Below are positions 28,758 to 36,647 of a stretch of DNA of 64,000 nt, one piece after another; position 1 is the stretch's first letter; every line of letters starts with the position of its first letter. The translations under genes and the position numbers were made by a program. This DNA comes from Xenophilus sp003671765 (GTDB taxonomy: Bacteria; Pseudomonadota; Gammaproteobacteria; Burkholderiales; Burkholderiaceae_C): positions 5,394,001-5,458,000 of the forward strand of contig CP166702.1 in the NCBI GenBank assembly GCA_051414805.1, read 5' to 3'. The notes beneath the pieces are model-generated. The model saw only the letters and a program-made list of their open reading frames with translations, had not been told where the DNA came from and did not search any database.

Positions 28758-29279
28758 TCACAAGGGGCGGTTCTCGTCCGGCTCCGGGGTGCGGCGCTGC
28801 GGCGCCAGCAGCAGCACCGTGACCAGCGGCCACAGGGCGGCCTCGATGGCCGGCGCCACCAGCATCGTCCAGCCCGGGAACACGCCGCCGCCGATCATGC
28901 GGATCGCCAGCTCGATGAGGTGCGAGACGGCGAACAGCGGCACCAGCTGCAGCGCCTGCGACACCACCGGGTACCACAGCAGCCGCCGGTGGATGGTGAC
29001 GGCGAAGAAGCTCAGGGTGGCGTAGCTCAGCGCATGCTGGCCCAGCAGCGCCGACTGGTGCACGTCCATCACCAGGCCGAAGGCGAAGGCCGCGCCCATG
29101 CCGATGCGCGCCGGCTGGTGCACGCCCCAGAACACGATCACCAGGGCGAGCAGATCGGGCGTCCAGGCCAGGCGGCCCAGGGGCAGCAGGTTGACCATCA
29201 GCGCGGCCAGCAGGCTGCACCACATGAAGACGGGGCTGACGGGCAGCAGCAGCTGCTCCTGGCCGGGGCGCATGATCAT
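28758..29279 (-). CDS. mreD: Rod shape-determining protein MreD
   Basis: A 173-residue integral membrane protein of the elongasome. Five or six hydrophobic helices are visible, including VFMWCSLLAALMVNLLPLG and the conserved region GLVMDVHQSALLGQHALSY. The start ATG overlaps the mreC stop by four bases (ATGA), fixing it at 29279. It links MreC to RodA/PBP2 in the inner membrane. The neighbours mreC, mreB and mrdA make the assignment secure despite the low conservation typical of MreD. Confidence 0.93.
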   Translation of the reverse strand: MIMRPGQEQLLLPVSPVFMWCSLLAALMVNLLPLGRLAWTPDLLALVIVFWGVHQPARIGMGAAFAFGLVMDVHQSALLGQHALSYATLSFFAVTIHRRLLWYPVVSQALQLVPLFAVSHLIELAIRMIGGGVFPGWTMLVAPAIEAALWPLVTVLLLAPQRRTPEPDENRPL

Positions 29280-30265
29280 CGCGGGGCGCCCTCCTGGCGG
29301 GCCGGGCGGCCCGGACCGTTCTTCCTGTCCTTGCTGTTGTCCGCCTTCCTGGCCTCGGCCTTCTTGGACGAGGGGGCCGGGGCGGCGGCGGGCGCCAGCG
29401 CGGCGGCCGGCGTGCCCACGGGCGCCAGCACCATCACGTAACGCGCCGCGTTCACCCGCGCCAGCGGCGTGCAGTGGATGCGTGCGAAGGCCGAGTCGGC
29501 CCGGCGGTCGATGCGGTCGACCCGGGCCACGGGCAGCCCGGCCGGGTAGACGCCGTCGACCCCGCTGGTGGCGAGCACGTCGCCCTCCTGGATGTCGGAA
29601 TTGGCGGCAATGAAGCGCAGCTCCATGCCGCCTCCGTGCGTGGTGGCGTCGCCGAAGGCCACGCTGCGCACGCCGGTGCGGGTGTTCTGCACCGGGATCG
29701 ACAGGTCGCGGTCGATGACCAGCGTCACCTCGCTGGAGAAGGGCTGCACCAGCGTCACCTGGCCCAGCACACCCTGTTCGTCGATCACCGGCGAGCCGGG
29801 CGCGATGCCCTGCGTGAGGCCCTGGTCGATCACCACTTTGCGGGTGTACGGGTCGGCGGTGTCGAACAGCACCTCGGCGGCGCGGCCCGGGGCGGGCGAG
29901 TTCTGCCGCAGCTCCAGCAGGGCGCGCAGGCGCGCGTTCTCGCGCGCCAGGGTGTCGGCCTGGCTGGCCCGCTCGGCCTGCAGCGCGAGTGCGCGACGCG
30001 CCTCGGCTTCGTTCGACTGCGCCGTGCGCAGGTCTTCCAGGTACTGGCTGGCGCCGGCGATGGCCTGTACAGGCTTCATCGCGATCCACTGGATCGGGTA
30101 GAGCACCGCACTCACGGCGGTGCGCAGCGGATTGACGACGTCGAAGCGTGCGTCCGCCACCATCAGGAACAGGGCCAGCGCGCTGAAGAAGATCAGCTTC
30201 GACAGCGCCGAGGGCCCCTGGTTGAACAGGGGCGGCGCGGAGCGGTCGAGCGTGCCGAGCGGCAT
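29276..30265 (-). CDS. mreC: Rod shape-determining protein MreC
   Basis: A 329-residue bitopic periplasmic protein. One N-terminal membrane helix lies near residues 22-42, then a coiled coil with repeated EARRALALQAE and LARENARLRALLEL, and the beta-rich core (VVIDQGLTQGIAPGSPVIDE, GVLGQVTLVQPFSSEV). The C-terminal 50 residues are Ala/Pro/Lys-rich and probably disordered. It scaffolds PBP2 and MreD. It overlaps mreD by four bases and is separated from mreB by a 75-base gap containing a strong terminator hairpin. Confidence 0.95.
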   Translation of the reverse strand: MPLGTLDRSAPPLFNQGPSALSKLIFFSALALFLMVADARFDVVNPLRTAVSAVLYPIQWIAMKPVQAIAGASQYLEDLRTAQSNEAEARRALALQAERASQADTLARENARLRALLELRQNSPAPGRAAEVLFDTADPYTRKVVIDQGLTQGIAPGSPVIDEQGVLGQVTLVQPFSSEVTLVIDRDLSIPVQNTRTGVRSVAFGDATTHGGGMELRFIAANSDIQEGDVLATSGVDGVYPAGLPVARVDRIDRRADSAFARIHCTPLARVNAARYVMVLAPVGTPAAALAPAAAPAPSSKKAEARKADNSKDRKNGPGRPARQEGAPR

Positions 30266-30297
30266 GGAAAGGAGAGGAAAGCGCTAGGTCAGATGGC

Positions 30298-30321
30298 AAA
30301 AAGCCGGCCTGGGTGGCCGGC
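30298..30321 (-). terminator. Rho-independent terminator after mreB
   Basis: On the minus strand GCCGGCC-ACCCA-GGCCGGC forms a perfect 7-pair stem with a 5-base loop followed by TTTTT. It lies between the mreB stop (30341) and mreC start (30265), so it should end or attenuate mreB transcripts before mreCD. Confidence 0.85.
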
Positions 30322-30340
30322 TCGCGAGACTAGCGTGCAA

Positions 30341-31384
30341 TCACTCGCTCGTGAAGATGCTGCCCAGGCGGTCCATGCGCTCGAGGGCGATGCCGCAGCC
30401 CCGGACCACGCAGGTCAGCGGGTCCTCGGCCACCAGCACCGGCAGGCCGGTTTCTTCGGCCAGCAGGCGGTCCAGGTCGCGCAGCAATGCGCCACCGCCG
30501 GTGAGCATCATGCCGCGCTCGGCGATGTCGGCGCCCAGCTCGGGCGGGGTCTGCTCGAGCGCGTTCTTGACGGCCGAGACGATGTTGTTGAGCGGGTCGG
30601 TCAGCGCTTCCAGCACCTCGTTGGAGCTGATGGTGAAGCTGCGCGGCACGCCTTCGGAGAGGTTGCGGCCCTTGACCTCCATCTCCTTGACCTCGGAGCC
30701 GGGGAAGGCCGAGCCGATGCTCTTCTTGATGATCTCGGCCGTCGGCTCGCCGATGAGCATGCCGTAGTTGCGGCGGATGTAGTTGATGATGGCGTCGTCG
30801 AAGCGATCGCCACCCACGCGCACCGAGCCCTTGTAGACCATGCCGCCCAGCGAGATCACGCCCACCTCGGTGGTGCCGCCGCCGATGTCGACCACCATCG
30901 AGCCGCTGGCCTCGCTCACCGGCAGGCCGGCGCCGATGGCGGCGGCCATGGGTTCCTCGATCAGGTAGACCGAGGTGGCGCCGGCGGCCTCGGCGGCGTC
31001 CTTGATGGCGCGGCGCTCGACCTGGGTGGAACCGCAGGGCACGCAGATGATGATGCGCGGGCTGGGCGTGAGCAGCGTGCGCGGATGCACCATCTTGATG
31101 AACTGCTTGATCATCTGCTCGGTGATCACGAAGTCGGCAATCACGCCGTCCTTCATCGGGCGGATGGCCTCGATGTTGCCGGGCACCTTGCCCAGCATGG
31201 CCTTGGCCTCGGCCCCCACGGCCTGGATGACCTTCTTGCCGTGCGGCCCGCCCTCGTGGCGAATGGCGACGACCGAGGGCTCGTCGAGCACGATGCCCTT
31301 GTTGCGGGCGAAGATCAGGGTGTTGGCGGTGCCGAGGTCGATCGCGAGGTCGGTGGAAAAGTACCGACGGAAGGCTCCAAACAT
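30341..31384 (-). CDS. mreB: Cell-shape actin homologue MreB
   Basis: A 347-residue bacterial actin, the standard length. The N-terminal MFGAFRRYFSTDLAIDLGTA contains the amphipathic/phosphate-1 region, and the later SMVVDIGGGTTEVGVISLGG is phosphate 2. MMLTGGGALLRDLDRLL is the C-terminal nucleotide motif. ATG at 31384 is chosen over an upstream in-frame Met because it gives the universal N-terminus. It polymerises under the membrane and directs lateral wall synthesis by MreCD/RodA/PBP2. The 241-base gap to the divergent gatC must contain promoters for both, but none is near consensus. Confidence 0.97.
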   Translation of the reverse strand: MFGAFRRYFSTDLAIDLGTANTLIFARNKGIVLDEPSVVAIRHEGGPHGKKVIQAVGAEAKAMLGKVPGNIEAIRPMKDGVIADFVITEQMIKQFIKMVHPRTLLTPSPRIIICVPCGSTQVERRAIKDAAEAAGATSVYLIEEPMAAAIGAGLPVSEASGSMVVDIGGGTTEVGVISLGGMVYKGSVRVGGDRFDDAIINYIRRNYGMLIGEPTAEIIKKSIGSAFPGSEVKEMEVKGRNLSEGVPRSFTISSNEVLEALTDPLNNIVSAVKNALEQTPPELGADIAERGMMLTGGGALLRDLDRLLAEETGLPVLVAEDPLTCVVRGCGIALERMDRLGSIFTSE

Positions 31385-31625
31385 GGCGAGAGTCCTTGGG
31401 GGCACGGCGGCGCTTCGACCGGGCGTCGCCCCTTGTTATTGGGTGGGAGAAGTAAACAGATTTTGGGCAGGTTTTGCGGCCAGACGGGCCCTTGAACCTG
31501 CGCGATCGCGCGCGTTGCGGCAAAGGCGGGATAATACCCGAATCCCCCCTGGATCCCGTGTTTCCCGCCCCTCCCGGAGCGCGGAACGGTGACCTTTTCC
31601 GCGCCCTGCCGGGCGCCTTCTTCCG

Positions 31626-31925
31626 ATGGCACTGACTTCCACCGACATCGCGCGCATCGCCTCGCTGGCGAGGCTGCAACTGGCCTCTGACGAAAGCGAG
31701 CGCATGCTCAGCCAGATCAATGGCTTCTTCGACCTGGTCGAGCGCATGCGCGCGGTGGACACCGCCGGCGTCGAGCCGCTGGCCCACCCCGTCGCGGCCA
31801 TCGAGGACATCACCCTGCGCCTGCGCGAGGACGTCGTGAGCGAGCCCGACAACCGCGCCGCCAACCAGAAGAGCGCCCCCGCCGTCGAGGCCGGGCTGTT
31901 CCTCGTGCCGAAGGTGATCGAATGA
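31626..31925 (+). CDS. gatC: Asp-tRNA(Asn)/Glu-tRNA(Gln) amidotransferase subunit C
   Basis: A 99-residue GatC that belts GatA to GatB in the transamidosome forming Gln-tRNA(Gln) and/or Asn-tRNA(Asn). The helical N-terminus TSTDIARIASLARLQL and the motif INGFFDLVERMRAVDTAG are typical, as is the C-terminal AGLFLVPKVIE. It is the first gene of gatCAB and is divergent from mreB. Its stop codon overlaps the ATG of a 29-codon reading frame that spans a GC-rich repeat and ends on the gatA start. Confidence 0.95.
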   Translation: MALTSTDIARIASLARLQLASDESERMLSQINGFFDLVERMRAVDTAGVEPLAHPVAAIEDITLRLREDVVSEPDNRAANQKSAPAVEAGLFLVPKVIE

Positions 31926-32011
31926 GCGCCGCCGGACCGCTCCAAGGCGCGAAGGCCCCCTCGGGGGGCAGCGCAGCAGACGAAGTCGCAAGCGTGGGGG
32001 CCATGGAATGA
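31922..32011 (+). CDS. 29-codon bridging frame between gatC and gatA
   Basis: A 29-codon frame whose ATG overlaps the gatC stop (ATGA) and whose TGA overlaps the gatA ATG (ATGA). It reads MSAAGPLQGAKAP and then GGSAADEVASVG. It lies over a GC-rich repeat element at 31951-32002. A stable protein is unlikely; it may instead carry ribosomes from gatC to gatA across the inserted repeat. Coding status is inferred only from the double overlap. Confidence 0.35.
   Translation: MSAAGPLQGAKAPSGGSAADEVASVGAME
31951..32002. repeat. GGCCCCC...GGGGGCC intergenic repeat
   Basis: A GC-rich element bounded by the inverted arms GGCCCCC (31954-31960) and GGGGGCC (31996-32002), with an internal CCCCCTCGGGGGG hairpin. 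Elements of this form are, to my knowledge, common between genes in Variovorax and relatives. Here it separates gatC from gatA. Confidence 0.6.
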
Positions 32012-33501
32012 GCACGGGCAAGGATCTCCACGACAAGGGCGTCGCCGGCCTGGCCAAGGCACTGGCCGCCCGCGAGGTGTCGGCCGTCGAGACGGCCCAG
32101 CACTTCCTGGCCCGCATGAAGGCGCACCAGGACCTCGCCGCCTTCGTCGCCGTCGACGAGGACGCCACGCTGGCGCAGGCGCGTGCCGCCGACGCCGCCC
32201 TGGCCGCAGGCAACGCCCCGGCGCTGGCCGGCGTGCCCGTCGCGCACAAGGACATCTTCGTCACCACCGCCTTCCCGACCACCGCCGGCTCGAGGATCCT
32301 GGCCGGCTACCAGTCGCCCTTCGACGCCACCGTGGTGCGCAAGCTGGCCGACACCGGCATGGTGACTCTGGGCAAGCTCAGCTGCGACGAGTTCGCCATG
32401 GGTTCGGCCAACGAGAACGTCGCCGTGCCGGCCGTGGGGGCCACGCAGGCCGCCCCGGTGCGCAACCCCTGGGACGCGGCCCGCATCCCCGGCGGCTCCT
32501 CCGGCGGCAGCGCGGCCGCCGTTGCCGCCCGCCTCGCGCCCGCCGCCACCGGCACCGACACCGGCGGCTCGATCCGCCAGCCCGCGAGCTTCTGCGGCGT
32601 GACCGGTATCAAGCCCACCTATGGCCGCGCCTCGCGCTACGGCATGGTGGCCTTCGCTTCCAGCCTCGACCAGGCCGGCCCGATGGCGCGCTCGGCCGAG
32701 GACTGCGCGCTGCTGCTGTCGGCCATGTGCGGGCCCGACCCCGACCGCGACTCGACCTCGCTGGACCGTCCGGCCGAGGACTTCGCCCGCGAACTGAACG
32801 GCTCGCTGGAAGGCCTGCGCATCGGCGTGCCCAAGGAATTCCTCGGCGAGGGCGTCGCACCCGGCGTGCGCGCAGCGATCGACGCGGCCCTCAAGGAGTA
32901 CGAGAAGCTGGGCGCCAGACGCGTCGAAGTGAGCCTGCCGCGCACCGAGCTGTCGATCCCGGTCTACTACATCTGCGCCGCCGCGGAGGCCAGCTCCAAC
33001 CTCAGCCGCTTCGACGGCGTGAAGTTCGGCCACCGCGCCGCGCAGTACAAGGACCTGGCCGACATGTACGCGAAGACGCGCGAAGAGGGCTTCGGCGACG
33101 AGGTCAAGCGGCGGATCATGATCGGCACGTACGTCCTCTCACACGGCTACTACGACGCCTACTACCTGCAGGCGCAGAAGGTGCGCCGCATGATCGCCGA
33201 CGACTTCCAGAACGCCTTCAAGGACTGCGACCTGATCGCCGGCCCGGCCGCGCCCACCGTGGCCTGGAAGATCGGTGAGCACGGCGACGACCCCGTGGCC
33301 GATTACCTGGCCGACATCTTCACCCTGCCCGGCTCCCTGGCCGGCCTGCCCGGCATGAGCGTGCCCGCCGGCTTCGATGCGGGCATGCCCGTGGGCCTGC
33401 AGCTCATCGGCAACTACTTCGCCGAAGCGAAGCTGCTGAACGCGGCCCACCGCTTCCAGCAGGCCACCGACTGGCACGCGCGCGTGCCGGTCGGCTTCTG
33501 A
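32008..33501 (+). CDS. gatA: Asp-tRNA(Asn)/Glu-tRNA(Gln) amidotransferase subunit A
   Basis: A 497-residue amidase-signature enzyme that frees ammonia from glutamine for transamidation. The Ser-cisSer-Lys triad is visible: Lys81 in VAHKDIF, Ser164 in GGSSGGSAAA and Ser188 in TDTGGSIR. GVTGIKPTYGRASRYGMVAF and the C-terminal GLPVGLQLIG-like stretch (MPVGLQLIGNYF) are typical. ATG at 32008 overlaps the stop of the small upstream frame. Length is as usual. A hairpin-forming repeat fills the gap before gatB. Confidence 0.96.
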   Translation: MSTGKDLHDKGVAGLAKALAAREVSAVETAQHFLARMKAHQDLAAFVAVDEDATLAQARAADAALAAGNAPALAGVPVAHKDIFVTTAFPTTAGSRILAGYQSPFDATVVRKLADTGMVTLGKLSCDEFAMGSANENVAVPAVGATQAAPVRNPWDAARIPGGSSGGSAAAVAARLAPAATGTDTGGSIRQPASFCGVTGIKPTYGRASRYGMVAFASSLDQAGPMARSAEDCALLLSAMCGPDPDRDSTSLDRPAEDFARELNGSLEGLRIGVPKEFLGEGVAPGVRAAIDAALKEYEKLGARRVEVSLPRTELSIPVYYICAAAEASSNLSRFDGVKFGHRAAQYKDLADMYAKTREEGFGDEVKRRIMIGTYVLSHGYYDAYYLQAQKVRRMIADDFQNAFKDCDLIAGPAAPTVAWKIGEHGDDPVADYLADIFTLPGSLAGLPGMSVPAGFDAGMPVGLQLIGNYFAEAKLLNAAHRFQQATDWHARVPVGF

Positions 33502-33514
33502 AGAAATACATCCG

Positions 33515-33620
33515 TACGCGAAGAGCGCGAAGGGTTCGCGAAGGACGCGAAGAAAGAGAAGAAGAAACTTCAATGAGTTTTTCGCGACTTTTGCGTGACC
33601 TTCGCGCCCTTCGCGTTCGG
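33515..33620. repeat. Imperfect inverted repeat of GCGAAG units between gatA and gatB
   Basis: The left arm (33515-33552) is a run of degenerate ACGCGAAG-like units. The right arm (33578-33620) is their reverse complement (CTTCGCG units). About 32 of 40 positions can pair around a 25-base A-rich loop. It occupies nearly the whole 139-base gatA-gatB gap and is of a dispersed repeat type seen in several beta- and gammaproteobacteria. Confidence 0.7.
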
Positions 33621-33640
33621 CTGCCCGTATTCCACACGCC

Positions 33641-35125
33641 ATGAGCACCACCCCGCCCCTCGTCCAAGGCTACGAAGTCGTCATCGGCTTCGAGACCCAC
33701 GCCCAGCTCTCCACCGCGAGCAAGATCTTCAGCCGCGCCAGCACGGCCTTCGGTGCCGAGCCGAACACGCAGGCCTGCGCGGTGGACCTCGCCCTGCCCG
33801 GCACGCTGCCGGTGATGAACAAGGGCGCCGTCGAGCGCGCGATCAGGCTCGGCCTGGCGCTTGGCTCGCACATCGCGCCGCGCTCGGTGTTCGCGCGCAA
33901 GAACTACTTCTACCCCGACCTGCCCAAGGGCTACCAGATCAGCCAGTACGAGATCCCCGTGGTGCAGGGCGGCTCGGTGAGCTTCTACCTGGGTGATGAA
34001 CTCAAGACGGTGCGACTGGTGCGCGCACACCTGGAGGAGGACGCGGGCAAGTCGCTGCACGAGGACTTCGTCGGCATGAGCGGCATCGACCTCAACCGCG
34101 CCGGCACGCCGCTGCTGGAGATCGTGACCGAGCCCGACATGCGCTCCACCGCCGAGGCCGTGGCCTATGCGCGCGAGCTGCACAAGATCGTGACCTGGAT
34201 CGGCATCTGCGACGGCAACATGCAGGAAGGCTCCTTCCGCTGCGACGCCAACGTGTCGGTGCGCAAGCCGGGCCAGCCGCTGGGCACGCGCCGCGAGATC
34301 AAGAACCTCAACAGCTTCCGCTTCATGCAGCAGGCGATCGACTTCGAGATCCGCTGGCAGATCGAGCAGCTGGAAGACGGCCACGCGATCCAGCAGGCCA
34401 CCGTGCTCTTCGACCCCGACACGGGCGAGACGCGCGCCATGCGCACCAAGGAGGACGCGGCCGACTACCGCTACTTCCCCGACCCGGACCTGCCGCCGCT
34501 GGCGATCGCCGCGGAGTGGGTCGAGCGCGTGAAGAGCGAGATGCCCGAGCTGCCGCGCGCGATGGCCGCGCGCTACGTGCGCGATCACGGCCTGTCCGAG
34601 TACGACGCGACGCAGCTCACGCAGAGCCCGGCGCACGCGGCGTATTTCGAAGCGGCAGTGGCCGCGGGCGCGGCGCCCAAGCTGGCCAGCAACTGGCTGC
34701 AGGGCGAGATCTCCAAGCGCCTGAATGCCCAGGAGCTCGGCATCGAGGCCGCGCCCGTGAGCGCCGCTCAACTGGCGCAGCTCATCGGCCGCATCGCCGA
34801 CGGCACGATCTCCAACAACGCCGCGCGCCAGGTCTTCGAGGCGCTGTGGAACCGGGAAGGCGCCTCCGCCGACGCGGAGGCGCGTGGCGAAGGCCAGGAC
34901 GTCGACGCCCTCATCGAGGCCAAGGGCCTCAAGCAGATGAGCGACACCGGCGCGCTGGAGAAGATCGTCGACGAGGTGCTGGCGAAGAACGAGAAGAACA
35001 TCGCCGAGTACCGTGCCGGCAAGGACAAGGCCTTCAACGCCCTGGTCGGCCAGGTGATGAAGGCAAGCGCCGGCAAGGCCAACCCGGCGCAGGTCAATGC
35101 GCTGATCAAGGCGAAGCTGGGCTGA
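33641..35125 (+). CDS. gatB: Asp-tRNA(Asn)/Glu-tRNA(Gln) amidotransferase subunit B
   Basis: A 494-residue GatB that phosphorylates the misacylated Glu- or Asp-tRNA and accepts ammonia channelled from GatA. The N-terminal cradle domain begins YEVVIGFETHAQLSTASKIF, with NYFYPDLPKGYQISQYEIPV and EGSFRCDANVSVRKPG following. The C-terminal YqeY-like tail ends ANPAQVNALIKAKLG. ATG at 33641 gives the standard start. Codon use and length are ordinary. Confidence 0.96.
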   Translation: MSTTPPLVQGYEVVIGFETHAQLSTASKIFSRASTAFGAEPNTQACAVDLALPGTLPVMNKGAVERAIRLGLALGSHIAPRSVFARKNYFYPDLPKGYQISQYEIPVVQGGSVSFYLGDELKTVRLVRAHLEEDAGKSLHEDFVGMSGIDLNRAGTPLLEIVTEPDMRSTAEAVAYARELHKIVTWIGICDGNMQEGSFRCDANVSVRKPGQPLGTRREIKNLNSFRFMQQAIDFEIRWQIEQLEDGHAIQQATVLFDPDTGETRAMRTKEDAADYRYFPDPDLPPLAIAAEWVERVKSEMPELPRAMAARYVRDHGLSEYDATQLTQSPAHAAYFEAAVAAGAAPKLASNWLQGEISKRLNAQELGIEAAPVSAAQLAQLIGRIADGTISNNAARQVFEALWNREGASADAEARGEGQDVDALIEAKGLKQMSDTGALEKIVDEVLAKNEKNIAEYRAGKDKAFNALVGQVMKASAGKANPAQVNALIKAKLG

Positions 35126-35140
35126 CCAGCCTGCCGGGCA

Positions 35141-35206
35141 CTTTCAAGCAAAAAGTGCCTCGAACGCCCGCCAGTCGGGCGCGACCAGCTATCAAAAAGT
35201 GAGCAA
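35141..35206 (+). repeat. Interspersed ~60-base repeat, copy 2
   Basis: Contains TTTCAAGCAAAAAGTGCCTC, then a CGCCCGCCAGTCGGGCGCGA block and CAGCTATCAAAA. It shares the CGCCCG/GCGCGA/CAGCTATC order with the copies at 45085 and 63309 but is the most divergent. It lies downstream of gatB. Confidence 0.6.
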
Positions 35207-35232
35207 GGGCCGGCGCGTGCCGGCCGCCGGCC

Positions 35233-35952
35233 TCACGGCGCCGGGCGCTGGGCCATGCCGCCGTTCTCGGGCGACCACAGCTGCACCAGACGCGCGCGCT
35301 CCTCGTCGAAGCGCGCGTTGACCCGGCGCTTTTCGGCGTCCTGTTCGGCAATGAAGCGGCTCTGCACCGCCACGCTCTGGTCGTTGTCGTCGACCTGGCG
35401 GCGCAGCGAGGGCGGCGCCTTGCTCGGGTCCTTCTTGTAGAACTCCATTTCGCCGTCGATCTTGCGTCGCTCCTCGGCCAGTTCGCCCAGGCGCGTACGC
35501 GCGGCGCCGATCACGGCATCGATCTGCTTCATCGCTTCGCCCCGCTCGCGGTCATGGGTCGCGGCGTTGGGGTAGCGAACGAGCAGCGCGCGCTCGCGGC
35601 GGCGCTCCTCGCGTGCCCGCAGCGCCGCCTGCTCGACCTCGCGCTGGCGCGCCTCGCGCTGCTCCTGCTCGCGCGCCGTGTAGCGCGGCTCGATGCGACG
35701 GCGCACGGTGCCGCTGGGCGTGAGTTCGACCTGCTCGCGGTCGAAGCAGGCCGGAATGGGGCGGTCGGAGGTGAGGGTGCGGCCGCTCGCGTCCACGCAG
35801 CTGTAGATGCTGCCGGCGTTGGCCGGCCCCTGGTTCTGCTGCGCCCAGCCAGCCCCCTGGACCAGCAAGGCGCAGGCTCCCAGCGCGAGGCCGCGAACGA
35901 AGAGGACGGGTCGGGCGTGGGGCGGCACGGGGGCTCCGGGTGCGAACGGCAT
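35233..35952 (-). CDS. DUF4124 domain-containing secreted protein
   Basis: A 239-residue protein with an N-terminal signal peptide (hydrophobic GLALGACALLVQGAGWAQ). A short DUF4124 domain follows (SIYSCVDASGRTLTSDRPI then PACFDRE), and then a long charged coiled-coil region rich in Glu/Arg (REERRRERALL, GELAEERRKIDGEM). Its ATG shares a base with the pyrE stop (TGATG), so it is translationally coupled to pyrE. DUF4124 proteins are periplasmic and mostly uncharacterised. The end lies 107 bases from gatB in convergent orientation. Confidence 0.88.
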   Translation of the reverse strand: MPFAPGAPVPPHARPVLFVRGLALGACALLVQGAGWAQQNQGPANAGSIYSCVDASGRTLTSDRPIPACFDREQVELTPSGTVRRRIEPRYTAREQEQREARQREVEQAALRAREERRRERALLVRYPNAATHDRERGEAMKQIDAVIGAARTRLGELAEERRKIDGEMEFYKKDPSKAPPSLRRQVDDNDQSVAVQSRFIAEQDAEKRRVNARFDEERARLVQLWSPENGGMAQRPAP

Positions 35953-36632
35953 CAGCCCGCGCCGTAGCGCGAGCGGTATGCCAACACTCCCTCACGGTGC
36001 GCGCGCAGTTCGTCGCTCGCGCGCTGGTCCAGATACTCTAGCAAGTCGTCCAGCGTGGCGATGGCGATCACCTGCATGCCCAGCTGATTGCGGACATATT
36101 GCACGGCACTGTGCGGGACGTCCACCCCGTTCTCGGTCGCCATCTCCTGGCGGTCCAGTGCGATGGCCACGGCATGCGGCGTGGCGCCTGCAGCGCGGAT
36201 CGTCGCGATCGACTCGCGCACCGCCGTGCCGGCCGACATCACGTCGTCCACGATCAGCACCCGGCCCTGCAGCGGCGCGCCGACCAGCGTGCCGCCCTCG
36301 CCATGGTCCTTGGCTTCCTTGCGGTTGTAGGCGAAAGGCACGTTGCGGCCCCGGCGCGCCAGCTCGGCCGCCACCGTGGCGCCCAGCGGGATGCCCTTGT
36401 AGGCGGGGCCGAAGATCATGTCGAACTCGAGGCCCGAATCGATCAGGCGCGCTGCATAGAATTCCGCCAGCCGCGCGATCCGGGCGCCGTCGTTGAACAG
36501 CCCGGCGTTGAAGAAGTACGGGCTCATGCGCCCGGCCTTGGTCTTGAACTGGCCGAAGCGCAGCACGCCGGCATCGAGCGCGAACTGCACGAAGTCCTGC
36601 GCCAGCGCCCCATCCGTTTTCACCTCAGCCAT
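35952..36632 (-). CDS. pyrE: Orotate phosphoribosyltransferase
   Basis: A 226-residue enzyme that joins orotate to PRPP to form OMP, the fifth step of UMP synthesis. The PRPP-binding motif VLIVDDVMSAGTA covers residues 125-137; the flexible catalytic loop YNRKEAKDHGEGG covers 102-114, and FGPAYKGIPLGA is near 74. Length fits the proteobacterial dimeric enzyme. ATG at 36632 is only 15 bases from the GTG of divergent xthA, so the two promoters must overlap each other's coding regions. Confidence 0.96.
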   Translation of the reverse strand: MAEVKTDGALAQDFVQFALDAGVLRFGQFKTKAGRMSPYFFNAGLFNDGARIARLAEFYAARLIDSGLEFDMIFGPAYKGIPLGATVAAELARRGRNVPFAYNRKEAKDHGEGGTLVGAPLQGRVLIVDDVMSAGTAVRESIATIRAAGATPHAVAIALDRQEMATENGVDVPHSAVQYVRNQLGMQVIAIATLDDLLEYLDQRASDELRAHREGVLAYRSRYGAG

Positions 36633-36647
36633 CGGGAATTCCTCGTC

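Noticed and set aside
31530..31535. GATAAT as a -10 box for gatC
   Set aside because: No acceptable -35 lies 16-18 bases upstream; the surroundings are GCGCGC.
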